Shown here: positions 48,240 to 57,420 of the stretch, one piece after another
Layout: the number at the start of each line of letters is the position of its first letter
How positions within the stretch are numbered: position 1 is the first letter of the stretch
Assembly: GCA_964626965.1 (NCBI GenBank)
Contig: CAZVHB010000001.1
Span: 62,001-126,000, forward strand
Reading direction: 5' to 3'
From: CAZEPT01 sp964626965
GTDB lineage: Bacteria; Patescibacteriota; Minisyncoccia; Phycocordibacterales; UBA9973
Length of the DNA: 64,000 bases
Made by a program: the position numbers and the translations under genes
Notes under the pieces: model-generated
What the model saw: the letters and a program-made list of their open reading frames with translations, nothing else
Told to the model about the DNA's origin: nothing
The model's database searches: none

Positions 48240-48999
48240 GAAAAAGAAATCACACACGAAGTGGATTGTATTCCTTGTTCTTTTGATATGTATTATACTT
48301 GTAGGATTTTTTTCTCAAGGGGTACGATCTTTTTTTGTACGAATAACACATCCCGTAGTGCAGACTGCAACAGTTGCATCTGAGGTTGCTGCATCCGCAA
48401 AAACACTTCCACTTTCAAAAAATAAACTGATGCAAGAGGTAGGTGTACTTAAACAAGAAAATGAAAGACTTGCAGGATTGCTTGTCGATTTACAAAAAGA
48501 AAAAAGTGAGACCGTTATGTGGAGTACTCTTTTTCCAGCAAAGTCTGTTGTTGATTTTGTTCGCGCGTCTATTATTTCAAAACCAAATCAATCACCGTAC
48601 GATACATTTCTATTGGATGCAGGACAAACAAATGGGGTGCTTGCTGGTGCGTATATTGCAGTGAATGAAATTTCACTCTTGGGTACGATAGATACAGCTG
48701 AAGCGAATACGTCGACTGGTATTTTATTCTCGAGTCCAAACACAAAGACGAACGCACGTCTTGAACGGAGTAACTATGATGTGTTGCTCGTCGGTCGTGG
48801 TGGGGGAAATATGATCGTTGAAGTTCCGAAAGAAATTGATACGGCACTCGGTGACCGGGTGCTTTATCCAGCGCATCAAAATGCCATCATTGGGGTGATC
48901 CGAGACATTACTTTTGATGATCGTAATGCAAACAAGAAACTCTTTATTACACTTCCGACAAATATTCTGACACTTGATCACGTCTATATTGAAAGATAG
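48217..48999 (+). CDS. mreC: Rod shape-determining protein MreC
   Basis: Partner of MreB that lies in the membrane with its main part outside. The 260-residue protein has a membrane span (about 17-36), a short coiled coil (LKQENERLAGLLVDLQKEK) and the C-terminal beta domains (GQTNGVLAGAYIAVNE, GRGGGNMIVEVPKE). It overlaps mreB by 23 bases; an in-frame ATG at 48223 is also possible. mreD and pbp2 are not next to it. Confidence 0.88.
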   Translation: MAMQFLNKKKKSHTKWIVFLVLLICIILVGFFSQGVRSFFVRITHPVVQTATVASEVAASAKTLPLSKNKLMQEVGVLKQENERLAGLLVDLQKEKSETVMWSTLFPAKSVVDFVRASIISKPNQSPYDTFLLDAGQTNGVLAGAYIAVNEISLLGTIDTAEANTSTGILFSSPNTKTNARLERSNYDVLLVGRGGGNMIVEVPKEIDTALGDRVLYPAHQNAIIGVIRDITFDDRNANKKLFITLPTNILTLDHVYIER

Positions 49000-49015
49000 A
49001 GATACAACAATAGGC

Positions 49016-49101
49016 TGTCATTCCGGACTTGATCCGGAATCCAGATTTTTAAACAAGAATTGCAAGTAGTCACTAGATTCCGGATCAAGTCCGGAATGAC
49101 A
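49016..49101. repeat. Pair of inverted 29-base palindromic repeats
   Basis: Copies at 49016-49044 and 49073-49101, facing each other across 28 bases, fill most of the space between mreC and tgt. One base differs in the second copy (CTAG for CTGG). Confidence 0.85.
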
Positions 49102-49118
49102 AATACATATTTATTTAT

Positions 49119-50333
49119 ATGCCATCACCAATCACATTTTCAATCATAAAAAAAAGTACCGACTCGCATGCACGAGCTGGTATTTTAAAAACACCTCACG
49201 GTGATATTTTAACTCCGGCGTATATTACGGTGGGAACGAAAGCGACCGTCAAAGGTGTAACTCCAGCGCAACTTCGTGAACTTGGTGCGCAAACATTTTT
49301 AGCAAACACCTATCATCTCTACTTGCAACCAGGTAACCTTGCTATTAAAGAAGCTGGAGGACTCCATTCTTTTTCTGGATGGGATGGTCCTATGATGACC
49401 GACTCTGGTGGATTTCAAGTATTCTCTCTTGGTGTTGCTTTTGGTAAGGGAATCAATAAAGTACTTGAAGCACATGATCCATCAAATTTTCTACCAGTGC
49501 GAAGTATGGAAGAAGACCAACAAAAGCTTGCTCATGTCGGTGAAGATGGCGTGACCTTCAAATCAGTAATCGATGGCTCTATCCACTATTTTACCGCAGA
49601 ACGATCAATGGAAATCCAACATGATTTGGGTGCTGATATTATTTTCTCTTTTGATGAATGCACTGCACCAAACGATACGTATGAATACCAAAAAGAGTCA
49701 GTCGAGCGAACACATCGTTGGGCAAAGCGGTCACTGAATTATCATAAGTCTAAAGACAATTCACAGAGACAGGCACTCTTTGGTATCATCCAAGGTGGGC
49801 GATACGAAGACTTACGAAAACACTCAGCACAATTCCACGCTGAGCTTCCTTTTGATGGATACGGTATCGGTGGTTCATTTACGAAAGATGATCTTTCTAC
49901 TGCCGTAAAATGGGTCAATGAAATCTTACCTGAAGAAAAACCACGACATCTCCTCGGTATCGGCGAACCTCGAGATATTTTTCTCGGTGTTGAAGAAGGG
50001 TGTGATACTTTTGACTGTGTCGCTGCGACACGTATTGCGAGAAATGGAACAGCATACACCAAGACCGGACAAATTAATTTGATGAATGCAGAATATAAAA
50101 CCACATTTGAAGCGATTGAAAAAGACTGTGGTTGTTATACATGTCAGAATTTTACATCTGCGTATTTAGCACATTTGTTCCGTGCAAAAGAAATGCTCGC
50201 AGGTACACTCACTTCAATTCATAACTTATATTTTATAAACAAACTCGTTGCTGATATGCGTATTGCTATTCTTGAGGATAGATTTATGGAATTTAAAAAT
50301 GAATTTTGCGAAAAATATTATAAGGAGGTATAG
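49119..50333 (+). CDS. tgt: tRNA-guanine transglycosylase
   Basis: Exchanges guanine at the wobble position of some tRNAs for a queuosine precursor. The 404-residue protein shows NTYHLYLQPG, the MTDSGGFQVFSL stretch with an active-site Asp, DECTAPND, and the zinc site around CGCYTC. The substrate-recognition region LGIGEPRDIFLGVEEGCDTFDC (in part) and RIARNGTAYT is intact. It is somewhat longer than usual (about 375). The queuosine biosynthesis genes are not in the window, so the base may be salvaged. Confidence 0.93.
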   Translation: MPSPITFSIIKKSTDSHARAGILKTPHGDILTPAYITVGTKATVKGVTPAQLRELGAQTFLANTYHLYLQPGNLAIKEAGGLHSFSGWDGPMMTDSGGFQVFSLGVAFGKGINKVLEAHDPSNFLPVRSMEEDQQKLAHVGEDGVTFKSVIDGSIHYFTAERSMEIQHDLGADIIFSFDECTAPNDTYEYQKESVERTHRWAKRSLNYHKSKDNSQRQALFGIIQGGRYEDLRKHSAQFHAELPFDGYGIGGSFTKDDLSTAVKWVNEILPEEKPRHLLGIGEPRDIFLGVEEGCDTFDCVAATRIARNGTAYTKTGQINLMNAEYKTTFEAIEKDCGCYTCQNFTSAYLAHLFRAKEMLAGTLTSIHNLYFINKLVADMRIAILEDRFMEFKNEFCEKYYKEV

Positions 50334-50348
50334 TAAATAAAAAATAAT

Positions 50349-50675
50349 ATGGAACACAATTTAGAAATTGGTGGATTTTATTACCACTACAAACATAACC
50401 CGCTCGGTCCGGTGAATAATTACGCGTATGAGATTATCAACTTTGGGCATCATACCGAGGTGGAGGGTTTAGAAGAGTCCGCTATGGTTATTTACGCACC
50501 GCTTTATGTCGAAGCCGGAGTCTATAAAGCCGGCAAGCACTACGATGTGCGACCACTGAAAATGTTTTTAGAAGAGGTGACTAAAGATGGCAAAACCTTT
50601 CCTCGATTTTTAAAAATAGAAGATGAGCATATCATTGAAGATTTGAAGAAGATAAAAGTAGAGTTGTATTCATAA
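50349..50675 (+). CDS. DUF1653 domain protein
   Basis: A 108-residue protein matching DUF1653: GGFYYHYKHNPLGPV at the start, the HHTEVEGLEESAMVIYAPLY stretch, VRPLKMFLEEV and RFLKI. The family is widespread and uncharacterised. An AAGGAGGT sequence at the end of tgt (50322-50329) lies about 19 bases before the ATG, too far for a normal ribosome-binding site. Probably co-transcribed with tgt. Confidence 0.85.
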   Translation: MEHNLEIGGFYYHYKHNPLGPVNNYAYEIINFGHHTEVEGLEESAMVIYAPLYVEAGVYKAGKHYDVRPLKMFLEEVTKDGKTFPRFLKIEDEHIIEDLKKIKVELYS

Positions 50676-50721
50676 TTGCACCTTTAGATTTTTAAGGGTA
50701 TACTCATTAAAATTTAAAAAA

Positions 50722-51162
50722 ATGATTTACTTAGAAAAACCAGAAAATTTCGAATCTGAATTCGATATTGTTGGAATTTTGATCCACTATAAAAAATCTT
50801 TTTTGTTACTAAAAAGAGCCTTACATAAACCGCAAGGTGGAACATGGGGTGCACCAGGTGGCAAAGTTGAAAAAAGAGACAAAAGTCTTGAAGCTGCGAT
50901 CTTTCGCGAAACGGGTGAAGAAACAGGTATCGAGCTTGATCTACAGAAACTCATGTACTACAAACCTTTTTACGTTTTTCATGAGGGACGTTATTTCATC
51001 TATCATTTATATTCATACGAGGTTCAGGAGAAGCCAGAAATTATACTGGAAAAAGGCGGACACGATGCGAGTGATTGGTTCACAAAAGATGGTGCATTAC
51101 AACTCGAACTCATTCATGATATGGCTTTTTGTATTGAGGATTTTGCTGGTTCATTAACTTAA
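50722..51162 (+). CDS. Nudix hydrolase
   Basis: A 146-residue single-domain Nudix enzyme. The box GGKVEKRDKSLEAAIFRE-TGEETGI is nearly canonical, with Asp in place of the first Glu and the metal-binding EE intact. The GTWGAPGGKVE entry and the tail (DASDWFTKDGALQL) are typical of MutT-like hydrolases acting on nucleotides or their sugar derivatives. It has its own -10 (TATACT, 50699-50704) and a short leader. Confidence 0.85.
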   Translation: MIYLEKPENFESEFDIVGILIHYKKSFLLLKRALHKPQGGTWGAPGGKVEKRDKSLEAAIFRETGEETGIELDLQKLMYYKPFYVFHEGRYFIYHLYSYEVQEKPEIILEKGGHDASDWFTKDGALQLELIHDMAFCIEDFAGSLT

Positions 51163-51256
51163 CTTATTGAGTAGCTTTGTGTTTTTATTTGTTACGATCA
51201 AAAAAGGACACACACGGTCTTGCTTGGAACATTCATCGTGTAAAGAAGTTACTTAT

Positions 51257-51283
51257 GGCGGTCCTGATGGGCCGCTTTTTTTA
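51257..51283 (+). terminator. Terminator before uvrB
   Basis: GGCGGTCC/GGGCCGCT stem with G-T pairs, TGAT loop and seven to eight T. Confidence 0.75.
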
Positions 51284-51298
51284 TTTCCTATTTTCGCG

Positions 51299-51304
51299 TA
51301 CACT
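51299..51304 (+). promoter_or_regulatory. -10 promoter of uvrB (leaderless GTG)
   Basis: TACACT 6 bases before GTG 51311. Confidence 0.55.
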
Positions 51305-51310
51305 GTGAGT

Positions 51311-53356
51311 GTGAAAAGGAATAGTCCATTCAATATACAGAGTGAATATAAGCCGGCTGGCGATCAACCGGAGGCTATTTCGGCGCTCCTCAAAGGACTT
51401 GAAAAGGGTAATGATAGACAGACACTCCTTGGTGTGACGGGCTCGGGAAAGACGTTTACGATGGCGAATGTGATACAACAGTGGGGTAAAGCCACCCTTG
51501 TTATTGCTCACAATAAAACACTCGCTGCTCAGCTCGCGCAAGAGTTTCGTGAATTTTTCCCTGATGCAGCGGTTCATTACTTTGTCTCATACTATGACTA
51601 CTATCAACCAGAAGCCTACATGCCGGTGACTGATACCTTTATTGAAAAAGATGCCACGATCAATGAAGAGATTGATCGACTTCGTCATGCGACAACACAG
51701 GCACTCCTCACTCGTCCTGACGTGATTATCGTTGCGTCTGTTTCGTGTATCTATGGTTTGGGTTCACCTGTCGAATACGAAGCAAAAAATCTCCATATTA
51801 AAGTCGGACAAAAGGTTGCGCGGATAGATTTGATGAAGCAACTTCTCGACATGCAGTACGAGCGTACGACCGCTGACCTTACTCCTGCAACATTTCGCGC
51901 GATTGGTTCACGGCTTGATATTATGCCAGTGTCCGAAACAGATGGGTATAGAATAGAATTTGCTGGTAATACGGTGAGTGAAATTACAAAGTACGCGACT
52001 GTGTCATCACAAAATATTGCGAGCTTGAAAGATTTTTTTGTGTTTCCTGCAAAACACTTTATGACGCAAAAAAGTGAAAGAGAAAATGCTGTAAAAAGTA
52101 TCAAAGCAGAACTCGCGACACAACTCAAACATTTTGAAAAAGAAGGCAAACTTTTGGAAGCAGATCGTATTAAAAGAAGAACCAATTATGATACTGCAAT
52201 GATTAAAGAAGTTGGGTATTGTTCTGGTATTGAAAACTACTCTCGACACCTCTCTGGTAAAAAAGCAGGTGAACCACCTGATACGCTTATTTCATATTTT
52301 CCACACAAAGCAGACGGAACACCAGACTTTCTCACTATTATCGATGAATCTCATGTAACACTCCCACAGCTTCACGGTATGTATGCGGGTGATGCATCTC
52401 GCAAAAATACACTCGTTGAATTTGGCTTTCGACTACCTTCTGCAAAAGATAACAGACCACTTAAATATCCAGAATTTGCGGAACGTATCGGACAAGTCGT
52501 GTATGTCTCAGCAACACCAGGAACACATGAGAGAGAAGAAAGTGCGCAGGTTGTTGAACAGGTCATTCGTCCAACAGGATTGATCGATCCTGAAATTACT
52601 ATTCGACCAGTGATAGAAAAAGGCGCATATCCTGGGCAGATTCAAGATTTTATACAGCAAGCTAAAAAAACTATTTCCGGTGGCGGACGAGTGCTCGCGA
52701 CGACACTGACAAAAAAAATGGCAGAAGATTTGTCAGTATATTTGAAAGATCAAAAAGAAGAATCTGGTAAAAAAATAAAAGCAGAATATTTACATAGTGA
52801 TATCAAGACGATTGACCGTATCAAGATTTTGACCAGCTTCAGGAAAGGCGAATTCGACTGTCTTGTTGGTGTAAACTTACTCCGAGAAGGACTCGACTTA
52901 CCAGAGGTAGAACTCATCGGTATTTTGGATGCTGACAAAGAAGGTTTTTTGCGTAGCGAGACATCGCTCATTCAGACGATTGGGCGTGCTGCTCGAAATG
53001 TAAAAGGTCATGTTATTTTATATGCTGATCATATGACCGGTTCTATGGATCGAGCAATTGGCGAGACAAATAGACGTCGTGCAAAACAAGTTGCATACAA
53101 TAAAGCTCACGGTATCACACCAAAAACGATTTTGAAAAAAATTCATGATATTACACAGGAACTCGAGAGTGAACACAAAAAAGCGGTGATGATGAATCTT
53201 GATATTGATTCGGCTGTATTTAAAAAAGATCCAAAGAAATTGATCAAGCTCAAAGAAAAAGAAATGAACACTGCGGTGAAAGAACTCGACTTTGAAACCG
53301 CCGCGATTTTACGTGATGAGATTATTGTGTTGAAAGATCGATTGGCAAAAAAATAG
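51311..53356 (+). CDS. uvrB: Excinuclease ABC subunit B
   Basis: Helicase-like damage-verification subunit of nucleotide excision repair. From GTG 51311 the product is 681 residues, the normal size, starting VKRNSPFNIQSEYKPAGDQ, which matches UvrB N-termini. Landmarks are Walker A GVTGSGKTFT, the beta-hairpin region SYYDYYQPEAY, DESH, VSATPGTHE, LLREGLDLPEV and a C-terminal UVR domain (ELDFETAAILRDEI). The frame is open to 51167, but that part crosses a terminator and the promoter and is not coding. Confidence 0.95.
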   Translation: MKRNSPFNIQSEYKPAGDQPEAISALLKGLEKGNDRQTLLGVTGSGKTFTMANVIQQWGKATLVIAHNKTLAAQLAQEFREFFPDAAVHYFVSYYDYYQPEAYMPVTDTFIEKDATINEEIDRLRHATTQALLTRPDVIIVASVSCIYGLGSPVEYEAKNLHIKVGQKVARIDLMKQLLDMQYERTTADLTPATFRAIGSRLDIMPVSETDGYRIEFAGNTVSEITKYATVSSQNIASLKDFFVFPAKHFMTQKSERENAVKSIKAELATQLKHFEKEGKLLEADRIKRRTNYDTAMIKEVGYCSGIENYSRHLSGKKAGEPPDTLISYFPHKADGTPDFLTIIDESHVTLPQLHGMYAGDASRKNTLVEFGFRLPSAKDNRPLKYPEFAERIGQVVYVSATPGTHEREESAQVVEQVIRPTGLIDPEITIRPVIEKGAYPGQIQDFIQQAKKTISGGGRVLATTLTKKMAEDLSVYLKDQKEESGKKIKAEYLHSDIKTIDRIKILTSFRKGEFDCLVGVNLLREGLDLPEVELIGILDADKEGFLRSETSLIQTIGRAARNVKGHVILYADHMTGSMDRAIGETNRRRAKQVAYNKAHGITPKTILKKIHDITQELESEHKKAVMMNLDIDSAVFKKDPKKLIKLKEKEMNTAVKELDFETAAILRDEIIVLKDRLAKK

Positions 53357-53363
53357 CAAAGAG

Positions 53364-53369
53364 TATACT
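53364..53369 (+). promoter_or_regulatory. -10 box
   Basis: TATACT 8 bases before ATG 53378. Confidence 0.5.
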
Positions 53370-53377
53370 TACTATAT

Positions 53378-54241
53378 ATGGAAAACCAACGTGTCAGACC
53401 TATCTATCTTTTTCTTCTTGTTGCAACAATGATTTTGCTGGGGTTTCATTTTTGGTCTCTCTACAAAAAACCAAAAATCGTGACTCCACCTGTTCAAAAT
53501 ATGGTACCGGAAAATACTCCTATTCCGGGTATGGTGAATCCTCTGTATGTTTACACTAAAAAAATCACAGAGAGTAATCAATATACGACTATCGGTATAG
53601 AATATCCGGAACTTAAAAATATTGATGTGAAAGAAAACCGTAAGATAAGTGAATTTTATACAAAATTTATTACTGAGCATAATAAAATTTCAAAAGAAAA
53701 TCTCAAGGCTCGTTTTGAAACCGATGAGGCAAATGCAGGTAAGTCATTTTCTGCTCTCATGCTCTCTGAAGATGATAAATTTCCTGCGTATGGAAAATAT
53801 ACTCCATTTCAAGTAAATGATGACTATGTGAGCGTTCTCTTTTTGTACGGTGCGTTTCAGGGTGGGGCACATGGATTTGAAAATTACTTTTCGCTTAATT
53901 ATGATGTGAAGAATAAAAAAACACTCACGCTTACAGATATTTTGAAAGATAAAAAAATAGAACAAGCGAGTATTCTTGATTTTCTCTCTGAAGAATCTCG
54001 CAAGCAATTACTTATAAGGTTTGCACCCGAAGTGGAGTATAAAAAATCAATCGATGACCTTGTTTATGATCATGATCAGTATGAGTTTATTATTGATAGT
54101 ATTTATTCTGGTACTGAACCAGACTCAAAAAACTTTAGTATATATACCTTTACTCCGGACGAATTAACTATCTACTTTGGCCAGTATCAAGTTGCATCAT
54201 ATGTGGAGGGTATGCAAGAGGTAAAAATTCCACTTAAATAA
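53378..54241 (+). CDS. Membrane-anchored DUF3298/DUF4163-like protein
   Basis: A 287-residue protein with one N-terminal span (about 10-28) and an exported domain. The C-terminal half carries FQGGAHGFENYFSLNYDVKNK followed by LTLTDIL, given here in part, the hallmark of DUF3298. In Gram-positive bacteria this domain is found in the anti-sigma factor RsiV, where it binds lysozyme, and in the deacetylase PdaC. No catalytic domain is attached here, so a role as an envelope or lysozyme-type ligand binder is only a guess. It lies between uvrB and uvrA with its own promoter. Confidence 0.75.
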   Translation: MENQRVRPIYLFLLVATMILLGFHFWSLYKKPKIVTPPVQNMVPENTPIPGMVNPLYVYTKKITESNQYTTIGIEYPELKNIDVKENRKISEFYTKFITEHNKISKENLKARFETDEANAGKSFSALMLSEDDKFPAYGKYTPFQVNDDYVSVLFLYGAFQGGAHGFENYFSLNYDVKNKKTLTLTDILKDKKIEQASILDFLSEESRKQLLIRFAPEVEYKKSIDDLVYDHDQYEFIIDSIYSGTEPDSKNFSIYTFTPDELTIYFGQYQVASYVEGMQEVKIPLK

Positions 54242-54249
54242 AATAGAAT

Positions 54250-54298
54250 AACCCCTATCAAAAAAATCCTTTATATAAGGATTTTTTTGATAGGGGTT
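54250..54298 (+). terminator. Long hairpin terminator
   Basis: Perfect 22-bp stem (54250-54271 with 54277-54298). It ends 5 bases before the uvrA promoter. Confidence 0.88.
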
Positions 54299-54302
54299 TG
54301 TG

Positions 54303-54311
54303 TGGTATGAT
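54303..54311 (+). promoter_or_regulatory. Extended -10 promoter of uvrA (leaderless)
   Basis: TGG-TATGAT, -10 at 54306-54311, 6 bases before ATG 54318. This picks ATG 54318 over the in-frame start at 54300. Confidence 0.65.
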
Positions 54312-54317
54312 ACCGTT

Positions 54318-56927
54318 ATGTCAAAGAAAACTCACCCTATTGAATACATTACCGTTAAAGGTGCGCGAACACATAACCTCAAAAATATCAACGTAGAAAT
54401 TCCTCGAAATACCATGACTGTTATTACTGGTATGTCAGGGAGTGGAAAGTCATCACTCGCTTTTGATACTATTTTTGCTGAAGGACAACGTCGCTATGTC
54501 GAGTCTCTCTCGGCGTATGCTCGGCAATTTCTTAACCAAATGCCAAAGCCAGATGTTGATGAAATTACCGGATTGTCTCCGGCTATTTCGATTGACCAAA
54601 AATCCCGCTCGAACAATCCTCGCTCAACTGTCGCAACGATTACTGAAATCTACGACTACCTCCGTGTGCTCTATGCACGTGTGGGTACTCCTCATTGTCC
54701 AGAGTGTGGTGAGCCAATCAAGAAACTTTCAAATGAAGAAATCATTGCTTTTGTCTTGGAGAAAGTACAAGCGCATCTCAAAAAAAATACTGGCAAAAAT
54801 AAAGAATTGATGGGAGTAAGGTGGAACGAAACAAAAGTCACAGTACTCGCACCATTATTACGCGGAAGAAAAGGTGAGCACTATCAGATGCTCTATGACT
54901 TACTTGGAAAAGGATTCGGCGAAGTTCGCGTTGACGGAGTGGTGAAAAGTCTTCGCGATCGTATTGATCTCTCAAAAAATAAAAAGCACGAGATAGATGT
55001 CCTTGTTGACACACTCGCACTTCATGAATTTAAAGATGATAAAGAGGGTTCTCGTATGCGACTCTCAGAAGCTGTGGAGCGAGCGCTCACAGAATCAGAT
55101 GGACTTGTTACCATCTCTTTTGAAACAGGTGAAGAATTTATTCTCTCAGCAAAATTTGCCTGTAAGAATGATGGATTTTCATTTCCTGAAATAGAACCAC
55201 GACTGTTCTCTTTTAACTCACCATATGGTGCATGTCCTGAATGTAACGGACTCGGAACAAAATACTTTGCAGCACTTGATGAATGTAGTGCCTGTGATGG
55301 AAAACGTCTCAGAACAGAAGCACTTCACGTCATGATCGGAGGTGATTTAAAAACTGGAAAAAATATCGTGGACTTCACTTCGATGTCGATCAAAAATGCA
55401 CAAGAGTTTATAAAAAATCTCAAACTCACAGGAAATGAAAAAGATATTTCACTACCTGTTCTTCGTGAGATTACCGACCGTTTGCAGTTTATGCTCAACG
55501 TCGGACTTGAATACCTCTCACTTGATCGTCGTGCAAATACACTCTCCGGTGGAGAAGCACAACGTATTCGTCTTGCTTCACAGCTTGGTTCTCGACTTGT
55601 GGGGGCGCTCTACGTACTGGATGAACCGACGATTGGTCTCCATCAACGTGATAACGAACGACTCATCAATACACTTACTGATTTGCGCGATCTCGGCAAC
55701 ACGATCATTGTCGTAGAGCACGATGAAGATACTATTTATTCATCTGATTACATAATTGATATTGGTCCACTTGCTGGTGTTCATGGTGGAGAGGTGATTG
55801 CCGATGGATACTTGGCGGACCTTTTGTCAGCAAAGAAAAATACGAGTGGTAGTAGAACCCTCGGCTATTTGCGAAACGAACTTTCAATTCCAATTCCAGA
55901 TGAAAGACGTTCGAAAGATAAAGGCTCACTCAAAATCGTCAATGGAAATGTATTTAATATAAAAAATATGCAGGCGGAAATTCCTCTTGGGAAATTGGTC
56001 TGTATTACCGGTGTATCTGGATCTGGGAAATCTTCATTTATGTATGAGATCGTCCACAAAAACCTCCAGGCACGACTCGAACGAAAATACAGAACAGCAA
56101 AAGTATTTAACTGCGCATCGTTTACTGGTACAGAGTATCTCTCTCGAGCTATTCTTATTGATCAGTCACCGATTGGTCGTACACCTCGTTCAAACTTGGC
56201 GACGTATACTGGCGCATTTACTCATATTCGTGATATGTTCGCGACGACTGACGATGCACGACTTCGCGGGTGGAAAGCAAATCGTTTCTCTTTCAATGTG
56301 AAAGGTGGACGTTGTGAAGCCTGCGAAGGGAATGGCGAAATTGCTGTCGAGATGCACTTCCTCCCAACTGTCTATGTGACCTGTGACGTTTGTAATGGAA
56401 AACGTTTTGATAAAGAAACACTTACAGTGAAATACAAAAAGAAAAATATCTACGATGTGCTTCAAATGACTGTCGAAGAATCTTTGGTATTTTTTGAAGA
56501 TATTCCAGCTATTTATGATAGATTAAAAACACTGAACGATGTCGGGCTCAACTATCTCAAGCTCGGACAAAGCGCAACAACGCTCTCCGGTGGGGAAGCA
56601 CAGCGTGTTAAAATATCATCTGAACTGTATCGTCCTCATGTAGAAAAAACAATTTATTTACTCGATGAACCAACTGTCGGACTGCACTATGATGACGTGG
56701 CGAAACTTCTCGATGTGCTCAATATGCTCGTGAATAAAGGGAACTCCGTAGTACTTATTGAACACAGTATGGACATTATCAAATGCGCTGACTATATTCT
56801 CGATATTGGTCCAGAAGGTGGAGTCGGGGGTGGAAACCTCGTGGCTAAAGGAACACCTGAAGAAGTCGCGAATAATAAAAATTCTTACACCGGACAGTAC
56901 TTAAAAAAAGTGTTGAGGAAGAAATAG
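54318..56927 (+). CDS. uvrA: Excinuclease ABC subunit A
   Basis: DNA-damage sensor of nucleotide excision repair with two ABC ATPase modules. The 869-residue protein (usual 930-960) has Walker A motifs GMSGSGKSS and GVSGSGKSS, two LSGGEAQR signatures, and three zinc sites (CPECGEP, CPECNG ... CSACDG, CEACEG ... CDVCNG). Walker B motifs are YVLDEPTIGLHQ and YLLDEPTVGLHY. The shortening falls in the insertion domains, not the ATPase cores. It works with the UvrB and UvrC encoded on either side. Confidence 0.95.
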   Translation: MSKKTHPIEYITVKGARTHNLKNINVEIPRNTMTVITGMSGSGKSSLAFDTIFAEGQRRYVESLSAYARQFLNQMPKPDVDEITGLSPAISIDQKSRSNNPRSTVATITEIYDYLRVLYARVGTPHCPECGEPIKKLSNEEIIAFVLEKVQAHLKKNTGKNKELMGVRWNETKVTVLAPLLRGRKGEHYQMLYDLLGKGFGEVRVDGVVKSLRDRIDLSKNKKHEIDVLVDTLALHEFKDDKEGSRMRLSEAVERALTESDGLVTISFETGEEFILSAKFACKNDGFSFPEIEPRLFSFNSPYGACPECNGLGTKYFAALDECSACDGKRLRTEALHVMIGGDLKTGKNIVDFTSMSIKNAQEFIKNLKLTGNEKDISLPVLREITDRLQFMLNVGLEYLSLDRRANTLSGGEAQRIRLASQLGSRLVGALYVLDEPTIGLHQRDNERLINTLTDLRDLGNTIIVVEHDEDTIYSSDYIIDIGPLAGVHGGEVIADGYLADLLSAKKNTSGSRTLGYLRNELSIPIPDERRSKDKGSLKIVNGNVFNIKNMQAEIPLGKLVCITGVSGSGKSSFMYEIVHKNLQARLERKYRTAKVFNCASFTGTEYLSRAILIDQSPIGRTPRSNLATYTGAFTHIRDMFATTDDARLRGWKANRFSFNVKGGRCEACEGNGEIAVEMHFLPTVYVTCDVCNGKRFDKETLTVKYKKKNIYDVLQMTVEESLVFFEDIPAIYDRLKTLNDVGLNYLKLGQSATTLSGGEAQRVKISSELYRPHVEKTIYLLDEPTVGLHYDDVAKLLDVLNMLVNKGNSVVLIEHSMDIIKCADYILDIGPEGGVGGGNLVAKGTPEEVANNKNSYTGQYLKKVLRKK

Positions 56928-56935
56928 ATAATAAA

Positions 56936-56960
56936 AAAGCTCGGAGTTATCCGAGTTTTA
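56936..56960 (+). terminator. Terminator after uvrA
   Basis: CTCGGA-GTTA-TCCGAG hairpin flanked by A and T tracts. The next 80 bases (56961-57041) hold nothing I recognise. Confidence 0.8.
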
Positions 56961-57041
56961 TTGCTATCTAATTGGTGTATATAAGGTGGTCCGACTGCGC
57001 TGGTAATCAGTGGGCAGCCTTTTGTAGTTGCGCGTACACTT

Positions 57042-57299
57042 TTAAAAAAATATCTTAGTTATGATTTCTCCAATTTTTATGCCTGGATATGTAAGATACG
57101 TATGAATCTTAACTCCAACTGACTGAGAGTTATTAATTTCATATTGCAATATTTTCCAATGCTTGAAAGAGATTGTTTTGGCCGGTTTGCTTGTCCGTTG
57201 TGAATGCATGATTACAGGCTCTATTGCCCAAAGCCATATGTAAACAAAATAGATAAAAGTAAAAATTAAAAGGGCTGAAAATATCTTTTGTTTTTTCAT
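57042..57299 (-). CDS. Small membrane protein (85 aa)
   Basis: An 85-residue protein with one N-terminal span (KIFSALLIFTFIYFVYIWLW) and a short soluble tail rich in Ile and Lys. No family recognised. The ATG at 57299 follows a stretch with a possible -10 (TAGTAT on the minus strand). Upstream in-frame codons add a basic segment that is less likely to be coding. Such small single-span proteins are common between larger genes here, but this one may also be spurious. Confidence 0.4.
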   Translation of the reverse strand: MKKQKIFSALLIFTFIYFVYIWLWAIEPVIMHSQRTSKPAKTISFKHWKILQYEINNSQSVGVKIHTYLTYPGIKIGEIITKIFF

Positions 57300-57373
57300 A
57301 AAATTATTTTTTATTTTTTGTGCAAAATTGCGTTTTCTTTTTAGAATACTACCTAAATAAAAGATAGTCAAAT

Positions 57374-57405
57374 AAAAAATCCCAGAACGAATCTTGGGAT
57401 TTTTT
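57374..57405 (-). terminator. Hairpin terminator
   Basis: AAAAAATCCCA/TGGGATTTTTT stem; on the minus strand it ends the transcript of the gene at 57421. Confidence 0.75.
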
Positions 57406-57420
57406 TATATATACGCACAA

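Noticed and set aside
51167..51310. Longer uvrB start
   Set aside because: The extension crosses a terminator and the promoter and has no counterpart in UvrB proteins.
56961..57041. Possible small RNA or tRNA-like sequence after uvrA
   Set aside because: GC-richer than its surroundings, but no cloverleaf or known RNA fold could be drawn.
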